DNA of 64,000 bases from Blastomussa wellsi (taxonomy: Eukaryota > Cnidaria > Anthozoa > Scleractinia > Plerogyridae): NCBI GenBank assembly GCA_947652115.1, contig OX393574.1, positions 14,858,715 through 14,922,714 of the forward strand, in the 5' to 3' direction. The notes below the pieces were generated by a model. It was given only the letters and a program-made list of their open reading frames with translations. It did not search any database and was not told where the DNA came from. The translations under genes and the position numbers were made by a program. How positions within the stretch are numbered: position 1 is the stretch's first letter; each line of letters begins with the position of its first letter. Positions 12,196-25,800 of this stretch are shown one piece after another.

Positions 12196-12651
12196 CTCAA
12201 GTGATTTTCGCCTGTCCCAGAAGCTGGAAAACCTGTCAGTTGTTGAATAAATTCACATCGCCTTTCCCGTCTCTTCACATTTTCCCCATGGAGCTTAAAT
12301 TTCTTTTAGAAATGCTGGCCTAAAAACACCTTGGAATACTGCAATTACATTAACTCCTGACGACCTAGTTAGATTCCTCTTCTTAAAGAAATTTGTAAAC
12401 GATGACCATATGGCGAAAAAATGAAAAAAAAAGCTATTCACAGTTAAGTTCCTTGCGAAATTTTGTGAAACTGCGTTGAATTACTACCACAAGTTCTCAC
12501 TTGTACATTTGTCAATTGAACCCATCAGCATCTTCGCAATAAGATAAAACTTTCGGTGACAATCGTTCACACCTCGGGAACGTTGGTTCAATCGGTCCTC
12601 TATGAGACACTCGCAGCTTCACTTCTGCCGCCATGTCTCAGTATCTTGTCA

Positions 12652-15600
12652 TTATCTGTGTTGATAGTGTACTCTTGTTCTATCTTGCTCAGGGTCCACT
12701 TCATATTCAGCACTTTGTTGTTTAATACAACAACATAGTTTACTAAAGAACGTTTTCTTCTCAGCTCGAGCGCGCGCCTTCTCGTACTCCGGTTCAGGGC
12801 TATATTTATTTCTCACATCTCGTCGTTGCCCCTTCTTGGACCTTGCTGTTCTCCTACGCTTCGCCTCCCTCATTATCTCGTTCTTCTTTCTCAGGAGTGT
12901 TCCTGTGCTAGTGAGGAGATCAGGACCTTCAGCTCTCGTGGCTGTTTGCGTGGGTGTCGGGCTCTCGCCAGAGTCCTTCAAATCAACATCACTGAACGCG
13001 CTATTGACACTATACCCCCCAACATCGACAGCCCTTTCACTATAGAACGGAAAATCAGTCATTGTTCCAACCTCAGTGGTCGATTTTTCACTCGTAGCTT
13101 CTTGTTTCTCCGGCTTTTTCTTCGTTAAAGTCAGGTATTGGATTTCGTTTTCTTGCTCCCGACATGTTTCCTCCATACGCCGTTGCTTGTTGACAAGCGC
13201 TTTCTCCCGCTGCTGGGAGCTTTCCAAACAAGCCTCGAAATCTTTTTCTCGTTCAAGTGCATCGCTGAGTTCATCCAGAGCCTCTGTCAGGTCGCTCTCC
13301 AAAATTATAATTTTTTGCTTGAATTCTTCTGTTACTCTCTGTGATATAACAAAATATATATTAGTCAGAATGATGCCATTAAAAAATAGGTCCGCTTTGC
13401 GTGTATAGTTGGAAAGGCTTCTTGGTTTTCAATGACTAATGTAATATCAGAATGAATTAGAAAACGATATTCTCCAGATTCTCAAAATGGAAATTAAAAG
13501 ATCTGCAGTAATGGCAGCCATAAATCAGGAGTATTTAATATTGGAGTTTGACACCGACAGTGTTTTATTTTATCGTCTACAGTCTTTGCTCAACACGTGA
13601 TTACAAAATGACCTCTGTCGCCTCTGGCAGTATCAGGCGTCAAACATATTTAATGAACTAGACGCACGAACTAGACATTGAAAATCTGAAACAACCTGAT
13701 CCCAAAATTGTTTCGAAGTAATTCGGTTTTTTGTTCCTTTTGTAATTACTGCTGTTGTCGCTGTTTGTTTTTTTATAATTCTTAGTTAACTGCAGAATTT
13801 TTTTTCTCACCTCTCGTTCCTTCTGTTCCATGTAGAGCCTAAGTTTCAAATCAAAGTTCTCTTTCTTCAATTCTTGAATTAACTGCAAATATCAGAGATT
13901 AAAAATCAGTGACAATAAGTTTATTAGTTCGAAGTTAGTTTTGTATATTTTGATGAAAAGTGCAGAAGTTTTAAGAATGAACCACTCTCATTGTCAAATA
14001 GTATCACAATTTTAAAAGACAAAAATTGCGTGAAAAAATGTAATGAAGTATAAACTAAGATACATGTACAATAATAATTTCTCCACCAAAATATTTGAAT
14101 CGATGATTTTCTGGAAACACACGAGTGCTGTTACGGTTTCAAGGAATTTTAACAATGCTATAACGGCGTACTTTAATAGCTAATTAAAATAAATTATAAA
14201 CTAGAATAGCAAAAAAAATTGCAAAGGAAACTTCGCGAAAGTAGCTTCAAAAATTTTAAAACATAACGTTTAAGGCATCTCCTCAAAAACCAAAAATTTT
14301 CTTCAAAGTTTAGTAGTAATAAACACTTACAGTTTCATGGTCCTTGATCGTGTGACCACCAGGCGAGGCAACTGAGAAGAAAACAATAAAGTTAAATTTC
14401 ACGATCAATATTAGACATAACATTTAGGACGATGAGAGCGAAATAACTGCAATAGTGGTGAGCCACAAGCTTAAAGATAAATTGTCAAATAATTGTTTTC
14501 AAAAGTATAAGTGAGTTGTTTTAACAGCTGTAGTAAAATTTATTTTATTTAATCTACCTCCTTTCAAACATTTTTGATTAGTTTTCCAGAGTTTTATAAA
14601 CAAAGTAAGACGTCACAATATGGTGGTACGGCCATGTTTTTACATGAATTTTGCGTGGCGGAAACCGCATAGCCTAACGTAGGCACAGAGCTACCTTAAC
14701 AAGCTCAAATGAAAAGATTTTCGTTTGAAAAAAATATTCTCTGCAGGGCTGTACTTATAAGACACTAACTTGTTGTGCATCTTCTGTTTAAAGACTTGAT
14801 TTGTTGCTAAACTCACCGCTCAAGGCCTCAAGCTGCTCCAAGCTTCTATAACTTTGCATTTTGGCCTTGTCTAATTCCTCTGTCAAAGAAAGGGCAAAAT
14901 ACCGACATTAGTAAAAAGCTATTACTACGGAATAATACGAGGATTAATTTTTAAACGAAAGCTAGTGAGTTGTTCTTTGTATAAACAACAATATCGCTGA
15001 AAAATGAGAATGATAGAACCATTGTTAAGGTCGAATGATTGAAACTTGTATTGGTCGCGAGTAATTTCGCGCAAAATATCAGAAATACCGCCAACATGGC
15101 CGACAGCAACCCAATCACTGAATATATTACGAAGTAAGGTTAACTTAGAGATCGACTACTACATTAAACAGTCGGTTTACTTACGCAAAAAGTGTGATCT
15201 GTCTGCCCAATTTTTAGGCCTGGTGTGACTTATGAATAAATGTTTTATAATTGAGTTTGTTAATTCGCGTTTACGATCCAATTTTTGGCCCTACGGCTAT
15301 CGAATGCATTATATGATTCACTGTCTATCGAAACCCTTATTATATGTCCAATTTCACTTCAAGTCTTAATCCTGATTAAATTACAGCATCGATAAAAACT
15401 AAATACATCGATGAAACTTCAAATATATGATTGATTCGAAACTTCATGACTGAAAGTAATAAATTGCCTCGGGTATTTTTTTTCCGCACGGTGAATCTGC
15501 CAATGGCGTCTTCGAATTCCTTTCCCAAATTAATAATTACGAACAAATAGTTTGCTTTATTCTACACAGGTGGGTGCTCCAAACTCTAGTATTTTCTTAA

Positions 15601-16179
15601 ATGTTCAAAATTGAAATTATAACAACAATTGCGCGAATCCGGTGACCTTTATATCAACAACGTGTTCTCTGAATCATCTTCTCATTTTTGCGAAGCATTT
15701 CCCGTGACGAAGCTATTTTTAGAAGAATGGAGCAACATAATGATTTTCTTAGCCTATTAGCGAGCGACAATCGTTCTTATAATCGGTGACTTTACAAACA
15801 TAAAGTTCAGAATGAGTCAAGACTGGTAAGTTTGAAAGAAAATGGATGATGTCTGAAACATGACATATTGCAGTGAACACAAGAGAAGTGGCAGTAATGT
15901 GTTGTTTTGACCCATAAAACTGGCAAAGGTTTCGTTCCCACACATTGTTATCTATATCCCAAGAAGGATTTTTCGTTACCAACAGTTTACAGGGGATTTA
16001 AACTACAACTACTTTAAGAAAGCTCTGTTAAGTTAGATATAATATTATGATTCATGCGACAAAGAATCTTCCGCAATGAAAACGCCTCGGTGTTCACTCG
16101 AAAATGTTCCTTTGAGAAAGAGTAAGTCGACATCTAGTTTCGTTGCGAAGTTAAAATACGTACCTTTGTGATCCCCCAT
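12652..16179 (-). CDS. Short CM1 (centrosomin motif 1) coiled-coil protein
   Basis: Five exons read on the minus strand: 16179-16164 (ATG), 14879-14817, 14371-14331, 13882-13811 and 13338-12652. They sum to 879 nt, 292 residues plus a stop, with consensus donors and acceptors throughout. Residues about 34-64 contain IKDHETLIQELKKENFDLKL followed by RLYMEQ. This matches the CM1 signature (ELKKENFxLKLRIYF-type) by which CDK5RAP2, myomegalin and centrosomin bind and activate gamma-tubulin ring complexes. Residues about 65-130 continue as a charged coiled coil. The rest is low-complexity and includes PTQTAT, a TQT core of the kind bound by dynein light chain LC8. A basic stretch (EAKRRRTARSKKGQRRD) and a near-terminal FFSKLCCCIKQQ follow, the latter a possible palmitoylation site. 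Known CM1 proteins are far longer, so this is a truncated or specialised member. gamma-tubulin recruitment is inferred, not shown. Confidence 0.8.
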
Positions 16180-16849
16180 GGCAGAATGTCAGTCACAAAA
16201 CGGCAAAATCAACAATACTCCAGAATCTGACAAAGATTCACTCCTGCCAAAGCTAACACAAAACTTTCTATGAAGCGATATTGGTTCCCCGTTTGGCGTC
16301 AGGGATAGTTTCGAGCACGTAAATTGGGTATCAAGTTCGGCCTCGATATTGTAATTTCAAATTTAACCTATTCGTTTTCGTAAAAATGAAGTTTTTAGGC
16401 AGGAACAATAGTGCAATGTCATGACGTCGGGAATGTTTACAGGTTTGTCATTTTAGAAGACAAAAATACATACTTTTAAAGGTCATTACGGGAATGAAGT
16501 AATTAGACGAATTTGGACCAAAATTATCCATCACTTTCGGCATATTACTGGCTGACTAACAATGCCTAATATATATTTGATCGTTATGATATATTGTTAA
16601 GAAATTTCTTAAAGGTAATTTATCAAAATTGGAGAACAGCTACGTAAACCTGTATATTTATGACGAGCAAGTCTTTAAAATTGAGTATTTCTCTCTTTTC
16701 TCACAGCTATAGTGCTTTTGCAACATAAAAAATATTAACGTCAAACATTTACACATATTGCCAAATTTCTTGTTCTACTACACATTTTTTCGCACCCATT
16801 AGCTTTTTTGTGATTAAAATTTTTGTTTATGCATGTATGATACAAACAT

Positions 16850-17035
16850 AGTTAACTACCTGTCCTCGGCGAACCACGCTTCCCTTTCGTAAACGGTCGA
16901 CGCCATCGACACTGAACTTTTTGGCTATCATCGAATTTTTTTCCCACAAAAAGAAAGAAAAATTGTACGTCAGTGAACAGAATCGAACCCGGAACCTCTG
17001 ACATGCCAACATCCCTATCTCACTACTACAAAATC
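16850..17035 (-). repeat. tRNA-like SINE fragment
   Basis: On the minus strand, 'tagtagtgagatagggatg' is A-box-like and 'ggttccgggttcgattctg' is a good B box, spaced as in a tRNA-derived SINE head. An AT-rich body follows toward 16850. It is not a functional tRNA, since no acceptor stem is evident. Confidence 0.5.
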
Positions 17036-19845
17036 TAATTACAAAAGATCTGCCGTACCCAACAAATAAAAGCTAACCGTTAAAAAAATGGCTCAGATCT
17101 TTTACGAAAGGGAAATAAGCCTCGGTGAAGTCTAGCAACAGTTACTTTTTCTATTTTTACTTGAACGTACCCAAATCAGCCCCTTATTTTCAAAGAGATT
17201 TATTTTCGATGATTTAGTGAGTCAAAAATTAAAAGCGCAAAAGTTTATCTTTGAAATGAAAGGTAAATATCTCGAGTGACGCTTGTCGATTCCAGCAGAA
17301 ATTGTAATAACGTAGACCGATTTTGAATTGCGAAATTCTAAACCTCGCAATAATAAATAGTATTAGGGTTGTAAGCAACTATCTAGTATAACCACCTTAA
17401 ACCCTCTGCTGAGCGTAATGAATATATTTTTCTCTTCGGTGTGGTCGTCAAATGAAAACAAGCATATGGGCTCCGACCGTGACAAGTGTATAGTTAACTG
17501 TTTTTTAGATACAAAACTCCCCATAGTTTACCTTAGGTATCGAGGTCTTTTATCGGCAATATTTACCCAAAACAAACCTGGCTTGCTGTCGTGAATTTGC
17601 ATATGAGTTTACTGATAACTTGTTTTTTGTATTGATAGCATGTTGAACAGTGGAAACCGGGACTTGAATAACTGTAAAGGATATCGAGAGCTGGTATAAA
17701 CTTGGCGAGTTTTGCCGTGTAGGCGTAGGTCTTTTTAAAAGAGCTCGTTCACTATAGTTCCTTAAATTGAATGTCATTTAAAATTCGACACATTGAAAAC
17801 GTAGCCATCGAAAGCATAATTAGTCGGAAAGAGTTGAAGACATAGCCAGGTTTAATTCATACACGTAAATTACTTCATAGACTACGATGAAGATAAAGAG
17901 AAGACGCGTATGTACGGGTTTTACAAGCTTTCGCGCTAGGCTCACTGAAGGGAAACGCAAAAACACGAGGCGTTTGGAGCAAGCGTAATTTCGCCTGGAA
18001 GGATCATAGTTAAACAACTTAACTGGCAAGAACCCAGCTGGGAAGATTCTTGTTTTCTTTTAAAGTTAAATTTTGAATTTAAAGCATCAGGTAGATTTGT
18101 GGCAAAAACGGTCTGGAATTTTCAGGTTGCGAGTTTTTACTGTACATTGTATTAGTTCAGCTCGCTCGCTCTGTCGCACTTCCTCAAAATAAACGCCGTA
18201 TTGATTTTTCATTTTGAGCGATTGTAGACGGGTTATCTTTCTCCCAGGCAAATAATTAGAAAATCAAGTTTTCTTACCTCAAATTACTCCGGGTAAACTA
18301 CTCATATTGTCGCATAGAACGACAAAATTCAAGCCGCAAATATTCACGTAGCAACTTCCAAGGTTATCTCCCTTGAAATCAACAGTTAAACCATAAATTA
18401 GAGTGCGGTTATACCTGAAATATTGATGACGGTTTTGTAAGCGTATAAAATAACCTGTCTTTATTGTATTTTTAGCCAATGAGAGTACGAGTAAGCTAAA
18501 AGTCTTTTGTTTTTGCGCCAGCTGAGTCAATCCCTCGTTTCGCAGAGGATGTCGGGAAATATAAGGACTGCTGTCGTCATTTCACGTCACACGAGCATCA
18601 AGATGAAAGATTTCGTCAAAACGCTATCGCGTACACGTACTTTTATTTGAATACCCTCCGCCGTGAAAGAGATATTCCTGGCCTAATAAGTCGTCCGTTT
18701 AAAGGTGATGATTCGCGCAAAAAAGTCATGAAACAGGCCGATTATTTAGATAAAGAACGGGATTGGAAGTCTTGTCTGGTTTTGCCAACTGGAACGAGGT
18801 GGCGAGAAAAAAAATGGTTTACTTGAAAAAGCGTCGCCTAGTGACAAGAACTTCTTACTCAAAATTATTCAAAACAAGAGAGAATTTCTGGCTCGTCCTT
18901 GAAAATAGAGCTGACCAAACTTTTAAATAACAGGTTGTATGAAAAAAGTATATTTTTCAGATGAAATATCTCTTCCTAATATTCTATCGACAATAAAACA
19001 ATGTAAAAATAATTAGGCTTTTTGAGGCAAGGGACAGTCAGTATATATAAATAAAAAAGTATCCCAATAAAACGACAATACAAAATCCAATTCTTAGATA
19101 CATTGCATCGTTTAACGCGTATGTTCTATAATAAAGGTATATTACTACTTCGGATTAATTTTTGGCAAAATGTGAAGCAAAGTCTGCATTCGCCAGGTTT
19201 CATGGCAATTGTCCAGCGAAATCGGCAGACTACTTGACGTATTTGTTAAGCATGTATATTCTACAAACCCTGCTGGCGATTCACTGAAATACACGTTTTC
19301 CTTTTGATTTGTTCCCTTTGTATTCCTCTGGCTCATTTTAATTTTTGATGGTGCAAGTAGAATAGACAAGGCGAACGTCTTAATCATACTCAATTCAGAA
19401 TTCACATTTCATCCGGCCCGTTCTTGCGTAAGATAAAGCCTCTCGAAAATTCAACCGCTGCAAGCAAAATTCTTGCTAAATGTATTATTGACAATAAAAT
19501 ATCGCCCATTACTTTTTTATGAAAAATTTTGCATCAATGATCATTTTATATATTTTCTCAAATTTTCTCTGGAAAATAATTCACCAGGTCAACCTCAGAA
19601 ATATATCAGCTATATGCTAGTTTTAAATTTAACGACGATTTACCTTTAAACATATCATGGAACACCCATAAAAACAATCATTTACATCTAAGCCTGGAAT
19701 ATTGCCAGCCTTAGCCAGCCTATTTAACTGAAGAGATCCCTTTTAAATTTTAGCGCGGAATTTCTAACTCAGTAGCCAGTAAGTTTGTACAACCTACCTA
19801 GCAGCCCAAGGTTTTCCATCGGATGGTTTTCATTTGAAAATATGT

Positions 19846-20507
19846 AAACCCCATCCGACCCCACTTTGAATACAAACCCATTCTCGTCCCCATAGCCCTT
19901 TTCGTTTCTCTTAGCTGGCAGGGCCTTGGCACGAAAAACGAAGGGCTCTGGGGACATACGATTTTCAAAAAAATTCGAATTTTTTTTATTGGCTGTTGAG
20001 AACAAAGAAATTTTAAGCGGAAGTCAAAATGTTCGCCGGCCGCCATATTACAACACACAACTTGTAGAAACATCAATGCTATATACATGAAGTCCGGAAG
20101 TCCTAGAATCTCGGACTAGAAATCGTATGTCTCCACATTCTCGTCCCCAGAGCCGCTTGTCCCTCTTAGCTGGCTGGGCCTGTGCACGAGGAACAAGTGG
20201 CTCTGGGGACACACGATATGATTCGCTGAAATCAAACAAAGGGAGCCCAATCACATCAGCCGTTTTAAAATCCTTTATCGTTGGAACGATTTAAACGGCT
20301 GATGTAATTGGACTCCCCTTGTTTGATTTCAGCGAATCAAATCGTGTGTCCCCAGAGCCACTTGTTCCTCGTGCATAGGCCCAGCCGGCTAAGAGGGACA
20401 AGCGGCTCTGGGGACGAGAATGATGTCTCCAGAGCCCTTCGTTTCTCGTGCCAAGGCCCCACCGGCTAAAAGAAACGAAAAGGGCTATGGGACGAGAATG
20501 AATATAA
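19846..20507. repeat. Large imperfect palindrome with interrupted left arm
   Basis: The right arm (about 20290-20507) is the reverse complement of 20129-20275 plus 19846-19961. The left arm is split by about 165 unrelated bases (19962-20128). Each arm carries two related blocks of the form 'ctcgtccccagagcc...ggctctggggac', which are themselves quasi-palindromic. The centre is near 20283. This resembles a foldback-type or MITE element; no protein is encoded. Confidence 0.75.
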
Positions 20508-22857
20508 ACCACACCAGACAAACTTCAGTCTAGATCCAGAGTCCCAACTTTTGAAAAAGTCGCAGGGCTCTGGTAACCATTGATAGTCTAGTAAGTCCTC
20601 TCTGCCACTAAAAACGGGATTTGTCTTCGGTGATTTATTTGTTATTACATCCGCCTTGCGAAAAACAAGAACGCCTGATTACAGGTTACGCAATGTTTTG
20701 CATTCTAGTGCCATCATTCTAGGGACGGGAAGAAGAAAGGCCATGCATCCTGCAGAAAGTATGTTTTGTGGAAACACCTCCCCTCACCTCACCTCCCTCC
20801 CCCCTCACCCCACCCCACCCCGAGAGAAACGCATCGGAAAATCTCCCGCGAAGCGACTATATGGGTCGTCACCCAAAGAAGCGTTTTGCGACGACTAGCC
20901 TGAGTCCTCCCAATTAAATGCCTTGGTTTTTGCTTCAGTTTATTTCCCTGCGCGCGCAACGCACGCGTGACGCCCGTTAGTCACGCGACACGCGCTTGTT
21001 TCCGGGACCTTGACTTTGGTTCCTTTCAATTCCTGGAAGCGTGGCTGTCTTGCGCCACTTTAAGCTAAATGTTTTAGCGCTTTACCAGATCTTACTGAAA
21101 GCTAAATCTTAACCTTCAAACGTGCAACACATATAAACGAAAATTATTGTAACCGGCGTCGAGATTAGACCTGATCGCGCAAGTTGCAAACACGCCAATT
21201 TTCTGTTCATTGCAAAGGCGTAAGGTGACAATAAGTTGAACATTCTTTTTTTCGTTTATAGATACAGATGTAATAGATTTTACCTTTTTATCCACTGCGA
21301 TGTAGTCTCGAAGGGAAACCGTTTAAAACATGTTCTTGCATCAAAACTTTTATCTCGTCTGATCAGATTTCACAGCACGTATTCCTTTCGCGGAAATGAC
21401 AATTTAAATCATGTGACAAGCAAATCATTAACTTATTCACTTCATAAAAGTCGAGGAAGGAGATTTCCAATTATTTGTGAGTTTAATATTATACAGTCCG
21501 AATTACACCTTGTAGTTTTATTAGCCTGTGTGGATGGCAAAATTAATGGCAAACGCGCGCAGGAAGGAGCCGCAAAATGGTCAGCGGAAGATTGAGTCAA
21601 ACTGTGGTGGGTTTGGGTCCGGAGGTGGAAAATCGAGGAAAAGGAGAAACAATTTACTTGGTACTTCTGACGTAATATCCCCCGGTATCGCCGGTATCGC
21701 CGGTACCAGACTGCACTCAGGGATTTCGGGCACTTTCATCGGGAGCCAAATACCCTGTTCAGGACTGAGGGGTCATAAACCATAACTCCCGGGAGTGTTA
21801 AAAAAGGCTGAATCCATCGTGTACCGGATTAGCTGGAATATTCATAGATGACACAGATGCGTGACCCATGGTGTGAAATGCGTGAAATGGTTTTGTTTTC
21901 TATTGGATTAAGTTGGCTTTGTTCAAGTGGGTTTCTTAGATCAGCTCTACCCCTTATGCTTTAAAATTAACAAGTGGTTCTACAAAATTCCCTTGCATCA
22001 ACCAAGCAAAATAAGTAAATGTCGACGAAAAACCAAGTCATGTTCACAATTCACAACGACGAATGTTGCGCAGTGACGAACTAACGAGATTCCGATCTAG
22101 AATGACCGGAATAGACGTCTTTCGGTTGCAGAGTTTATGAACCTATCAATGAATATCCGGGGTGGGGGGGGGGGGGGGGGTTGCGGGCACAGGTGGAAGA
22201 TTTGACAGCATCAATTGTCCTGTAGTGGGGACTTTTTACCGTTTTATTAGACATTCTAGCAGCATTTTATTGACTTTTAGTAACTCTTTTGACCATCTAC
22301 AATTGCCCTAGGGTAGGGCAATTGAACAGAAAATCCCAGCTCAATTCAAATCCCCCATCTATGCCCGCACCCCCTTTCCTCGGGATTTTTATTAGCATTC
22401 TGGCTCAGGTAGACTGAAACGGCGGCGAAAACTTATCTTTATCGGTTCCGGCTTCAAATGTATCAGCTATCGAATTTCCGGTTTTCTTTCCGAATCAGCA
22501 CAATTAATGCTGTTCTAAATCTACGAGTAATAAAGTCAAAAATTAATTTGGTACACGGGCTTCAGTGTCTGAGGGCAGAAAAACGGAGAACACATAAGGG
22601 AACTCCAAATATGGACAAACTTGAGGAGAAAGAGGTAACCTCGCTTTCGAAAGCCTCGGTCGATGGAGACTGGGCGCTAGCGTAGCTTTGAAGTTTCCTT
22701 CCGGCCAGCCATCTCTCCTCTGTGTGTGAGTTTAGCCTCAAAACAAAGAGTTTCTTGATCTAAAAACTTGCCAAAAATCGGCGAGTTCCGTCCTTGTTAA
22801 AGTACAATCATCCAGTATTAAGATGGCCTAGTTGCGTGTACGCTTTTGTGGCTGAAA

Positions 22858-25800
22858 ATGACGTCGAGCGGCAAGAAAGGCAAGGCCGCTGTGTTGGAGT
22901 TCGATACCCAGACTAAAGGTTAGTCTAAAATTGGTTCTATTTTGAAAGGAGTCTGCCACAGGCAGCGAATAAATGAACGGTTGATATTAAACATGGTGAT
23001 GTCGAGAAAATAATCGAGATATTCGCCATACGGCTTCCGGGATGAATTATTTTTGCGAGCTTGCGTAAGACGTGGGGTAGCTCTTTTGAGTGAAAGCGCT
23101 ACGCGCGTTGATTTCTGCGAGACATTCGGTAAATATTGAGCTGTTTTCCTTGTTATTTCGTGTTTAGTGGCGAGATAAGCCTCGCTGTTTTCGTACGCCA
23201 AAATGTGCAAGTAGAAAGCTACGAAAACTATAGCTTTTTGTTAAAATAATGATGTGGTGTTATTAAAATTATGGAGAGGAGTAAATTTAATCGGCAAAGA
23301 AAACTACAGGTTTACGTTGCACCAACAAGCAAACTCGTTTAAGTGTGTGGCTTGGTAAATGGATTTATTTGGTTTCAGGAAAACAGTTTTGTTTATAGAT
23401 TTTGCTGCTTTCTGACTCCTATAATTCATTCATCGTTTGCTGTGTTAAGCTTTCGTGGAGGTCTAACTTGAATTTCCAGAAGCAGGGTCGCAGTGTTAAC
23501 TTACTTTTCAATTTCATGAATAAATGGGTTTCCCTCGTGGTCAAAAAATAAGAGCATCTCTGTTTAAACATGTTTAGAAGCGTTAAATATTTAAACCTCT
23601 TCAAAATGAAACGTTATTGCAAAATCTTGAAGAGCTGTGATCAAATTTGGAGACGTTTTTGTCAGCTACAGGATTGCGAGACACCGCAAGCATTCACAAA
23701 TGACTATTGAAATTCGTCGGACCTCGGCTCAATATCAATTCGTTAATTAATTTGTAGTTTAACAATTTGTTACTTTGTCGGCTTGAATATAATAGTTTCT
23801 TAAGTTTGTCGCGATATTAAAACTGATTTTGTTGTAATTGTCGTGCGTTCAATTTCAAGCTTGATCTTTAACTTACAGATTTTAGTCACATCGAGTTCGC
23901 CACCATTAATAATTCTCGAACCCACTTCTGGGCAGTTTTATGTGAATAATATTTAAGCTTGCGTTCAACCGAGTTGCGTGTCTGTTGGGAATTTTCCATC
24001 AAGAAAGTTTAAGAGTTTTCCTCTTTAGCCCGTGTCCCGTGTTGAGTCACGTAATGGTAAAATCGATTGTTCACATCTTCGACAACAGACTAAATTACAG
24101 CGTTTTGTTAAAGTTTTAATACAAAATGGTTCTGGCCACGTGAAGTCTAAATAAATTGAATTCAAAGTCAGTGTTTTTTATGGCATGGTATAACACTGAA
24201 ATGTTCAGGCTTTATGAACCATACAAACGAAAAAGATTATATTTTTCAAGGTTATATTAATCAGTACTTTAATTGCTGCATGTTAGTTCAAATAAGTACA
24301 GTCACATGAAGATTGTTCATCTTTAGAAGCACTGATCAGAAGTTTCTTTATTGTACATGTAGTTGTACAAGTTATTTTCTTAAATTTAAAATGTTATTGC
24401 CCTCTGTTGCTTCTGGAATTAATTTCAATCCATGGATATTATATTTCTATACAAAAGTTATTGCACACTTGTAGCACATCCACCAGTCTGATTCATTGTC
24501 CTTTGTACAATGGATTAAATAAAAATGCTTTTTGGTTAATAAAACATTCTGTTAATCTAGTTACGCTATTGATTGCTATATTGCCTGTTCTTGAGAACAA
24601 AATAGTCTGTTGTAATTTCACGGATAGCAGTTATTTGTTGGCTTGTTCAAAATAAACTGCAATCCATTTCCTGCAAAACAAACACTTCTGATTTTTATGT
24701 GGTAATAATAATAAAATGAATTTTTTAACAGGATAAACCTGTCAGTACTAACAGTACTGTTATCAGTAGGGTCCTGTCAAAAAATTGAAAATTAAGAAAA
24801 AATCATATATAAAAAGTATGAATAAAAACTGCAAATAAAAATGTTCGTTGACCATTTTACTGAATAATAATGTAGAGTTTAAAATCCTAACATCTAGCGG
24901 TAAACTGTTATACATTAAAGCACCTAAAAAATAAATCTTTGGCAGCCAAACTCCAATTTCGATTTGGGACTTGGTCAATTGATAAAATTTTGTTTAATAC
25001 AGCATTTGTTTCATGAACAAAAAACGTGCAAGATTCACCAAACATGTGTATGTTCTGAGTTTTGTTCAGTAATCTTTAAGTATTTCTGCTTTCAGTGTAA
25101 TTAGCATTGACTATTGTTTTATTTTTGACCTTTTACATTATATTAGTAGTTAAACAGGAAGTTACAATCCTTTGCCGTTTAGAATTACTACAGTTTGAAC
25201 TTGCAGTGCACTTCCTTCCTTAAACTTAGGGTTTGACTTGCCAAGGAATCAAATTATTTTCAAAACGGAACCAGTGCTGAAGCTGTCATAATTTTTCAAG
25301 GAAATTTTTGTTGTTTAATTCACAGAACATCCCTGAGAAAATAATTTTCAAATAAAATGAATTTTCTGAAATGCTCACAAAGTCTGGTTTTGATGATTCA
25401 TCTGGCAGCATGTAGTTCATTTTGGTAGGCTTGGCCAACCAAATTTATATATTAACTAAATTGATTGATTAATTGATTGTTTAAAGAGGGATTAAACCTG
25501 TGTAGGATTCATATTGTTGCATGTAAGTCAAATTTATTTTTTAAATTAGTGATAATTATTTCTCGCAATTATTAATTATATGGTACGTGTCCTTTATTTC
25601 AATGTAGGCTTTAGATCTGTAGGCTTTCTGAAAAGCTTTCTATCCCTGTTGTACATACTTTTATTTTTGTTTAGAATATTAACTCTTAACTAAAATTCTT
25701 ATCATATTTCAGAGGTGCGCCAGATTCTGATTGAGCAACTAAAATGCTTTGATAACAGGACAGAAGGAAAGCTTCTCTTCCTTGCCGATCTTCAGGAGTT

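Larger units (their letters stand above)
10559..12651. other. Intergenic DNA between convergent genes
   Basis: This is the 3' flank of both the CFAP92-like gene (+) and the CM1 gene (-). It is strongly AT-rich and should hold both 3' UTRs and polyadenylation sites, which I cannot place with certainty. It also holds a dispersed repeat copy (11225-11360) and a 75-base tandem array (11921-12195). No further gene is visible. Confidence 0.6.
16180..22857. other. Gene-free region with repeats; upstream DNA of two genes
   Basis: No exon chain could be supported here. The left part is the upstream flank of the CM1 gene (minus strand). The right part (roughly 22400-22857) is the likely promoter and 5' UTR of the SRGAP gene, ending at its ATG at 22858. 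In between are a SINE (16850-17035), a large palindrome (19846-20507), a C-rich run near 20785-20820, three copies of a GGTATCGCC-like hexamer run near 21680-21705, and a G homopolymer near 22160-22180. Confidence 0.55.

Noticed and set aside
12826..13408. Plus-strand open frames over the CM1 gene
   Set aside because: They lie antisense to a well-supported coding exon and look like its shadows.
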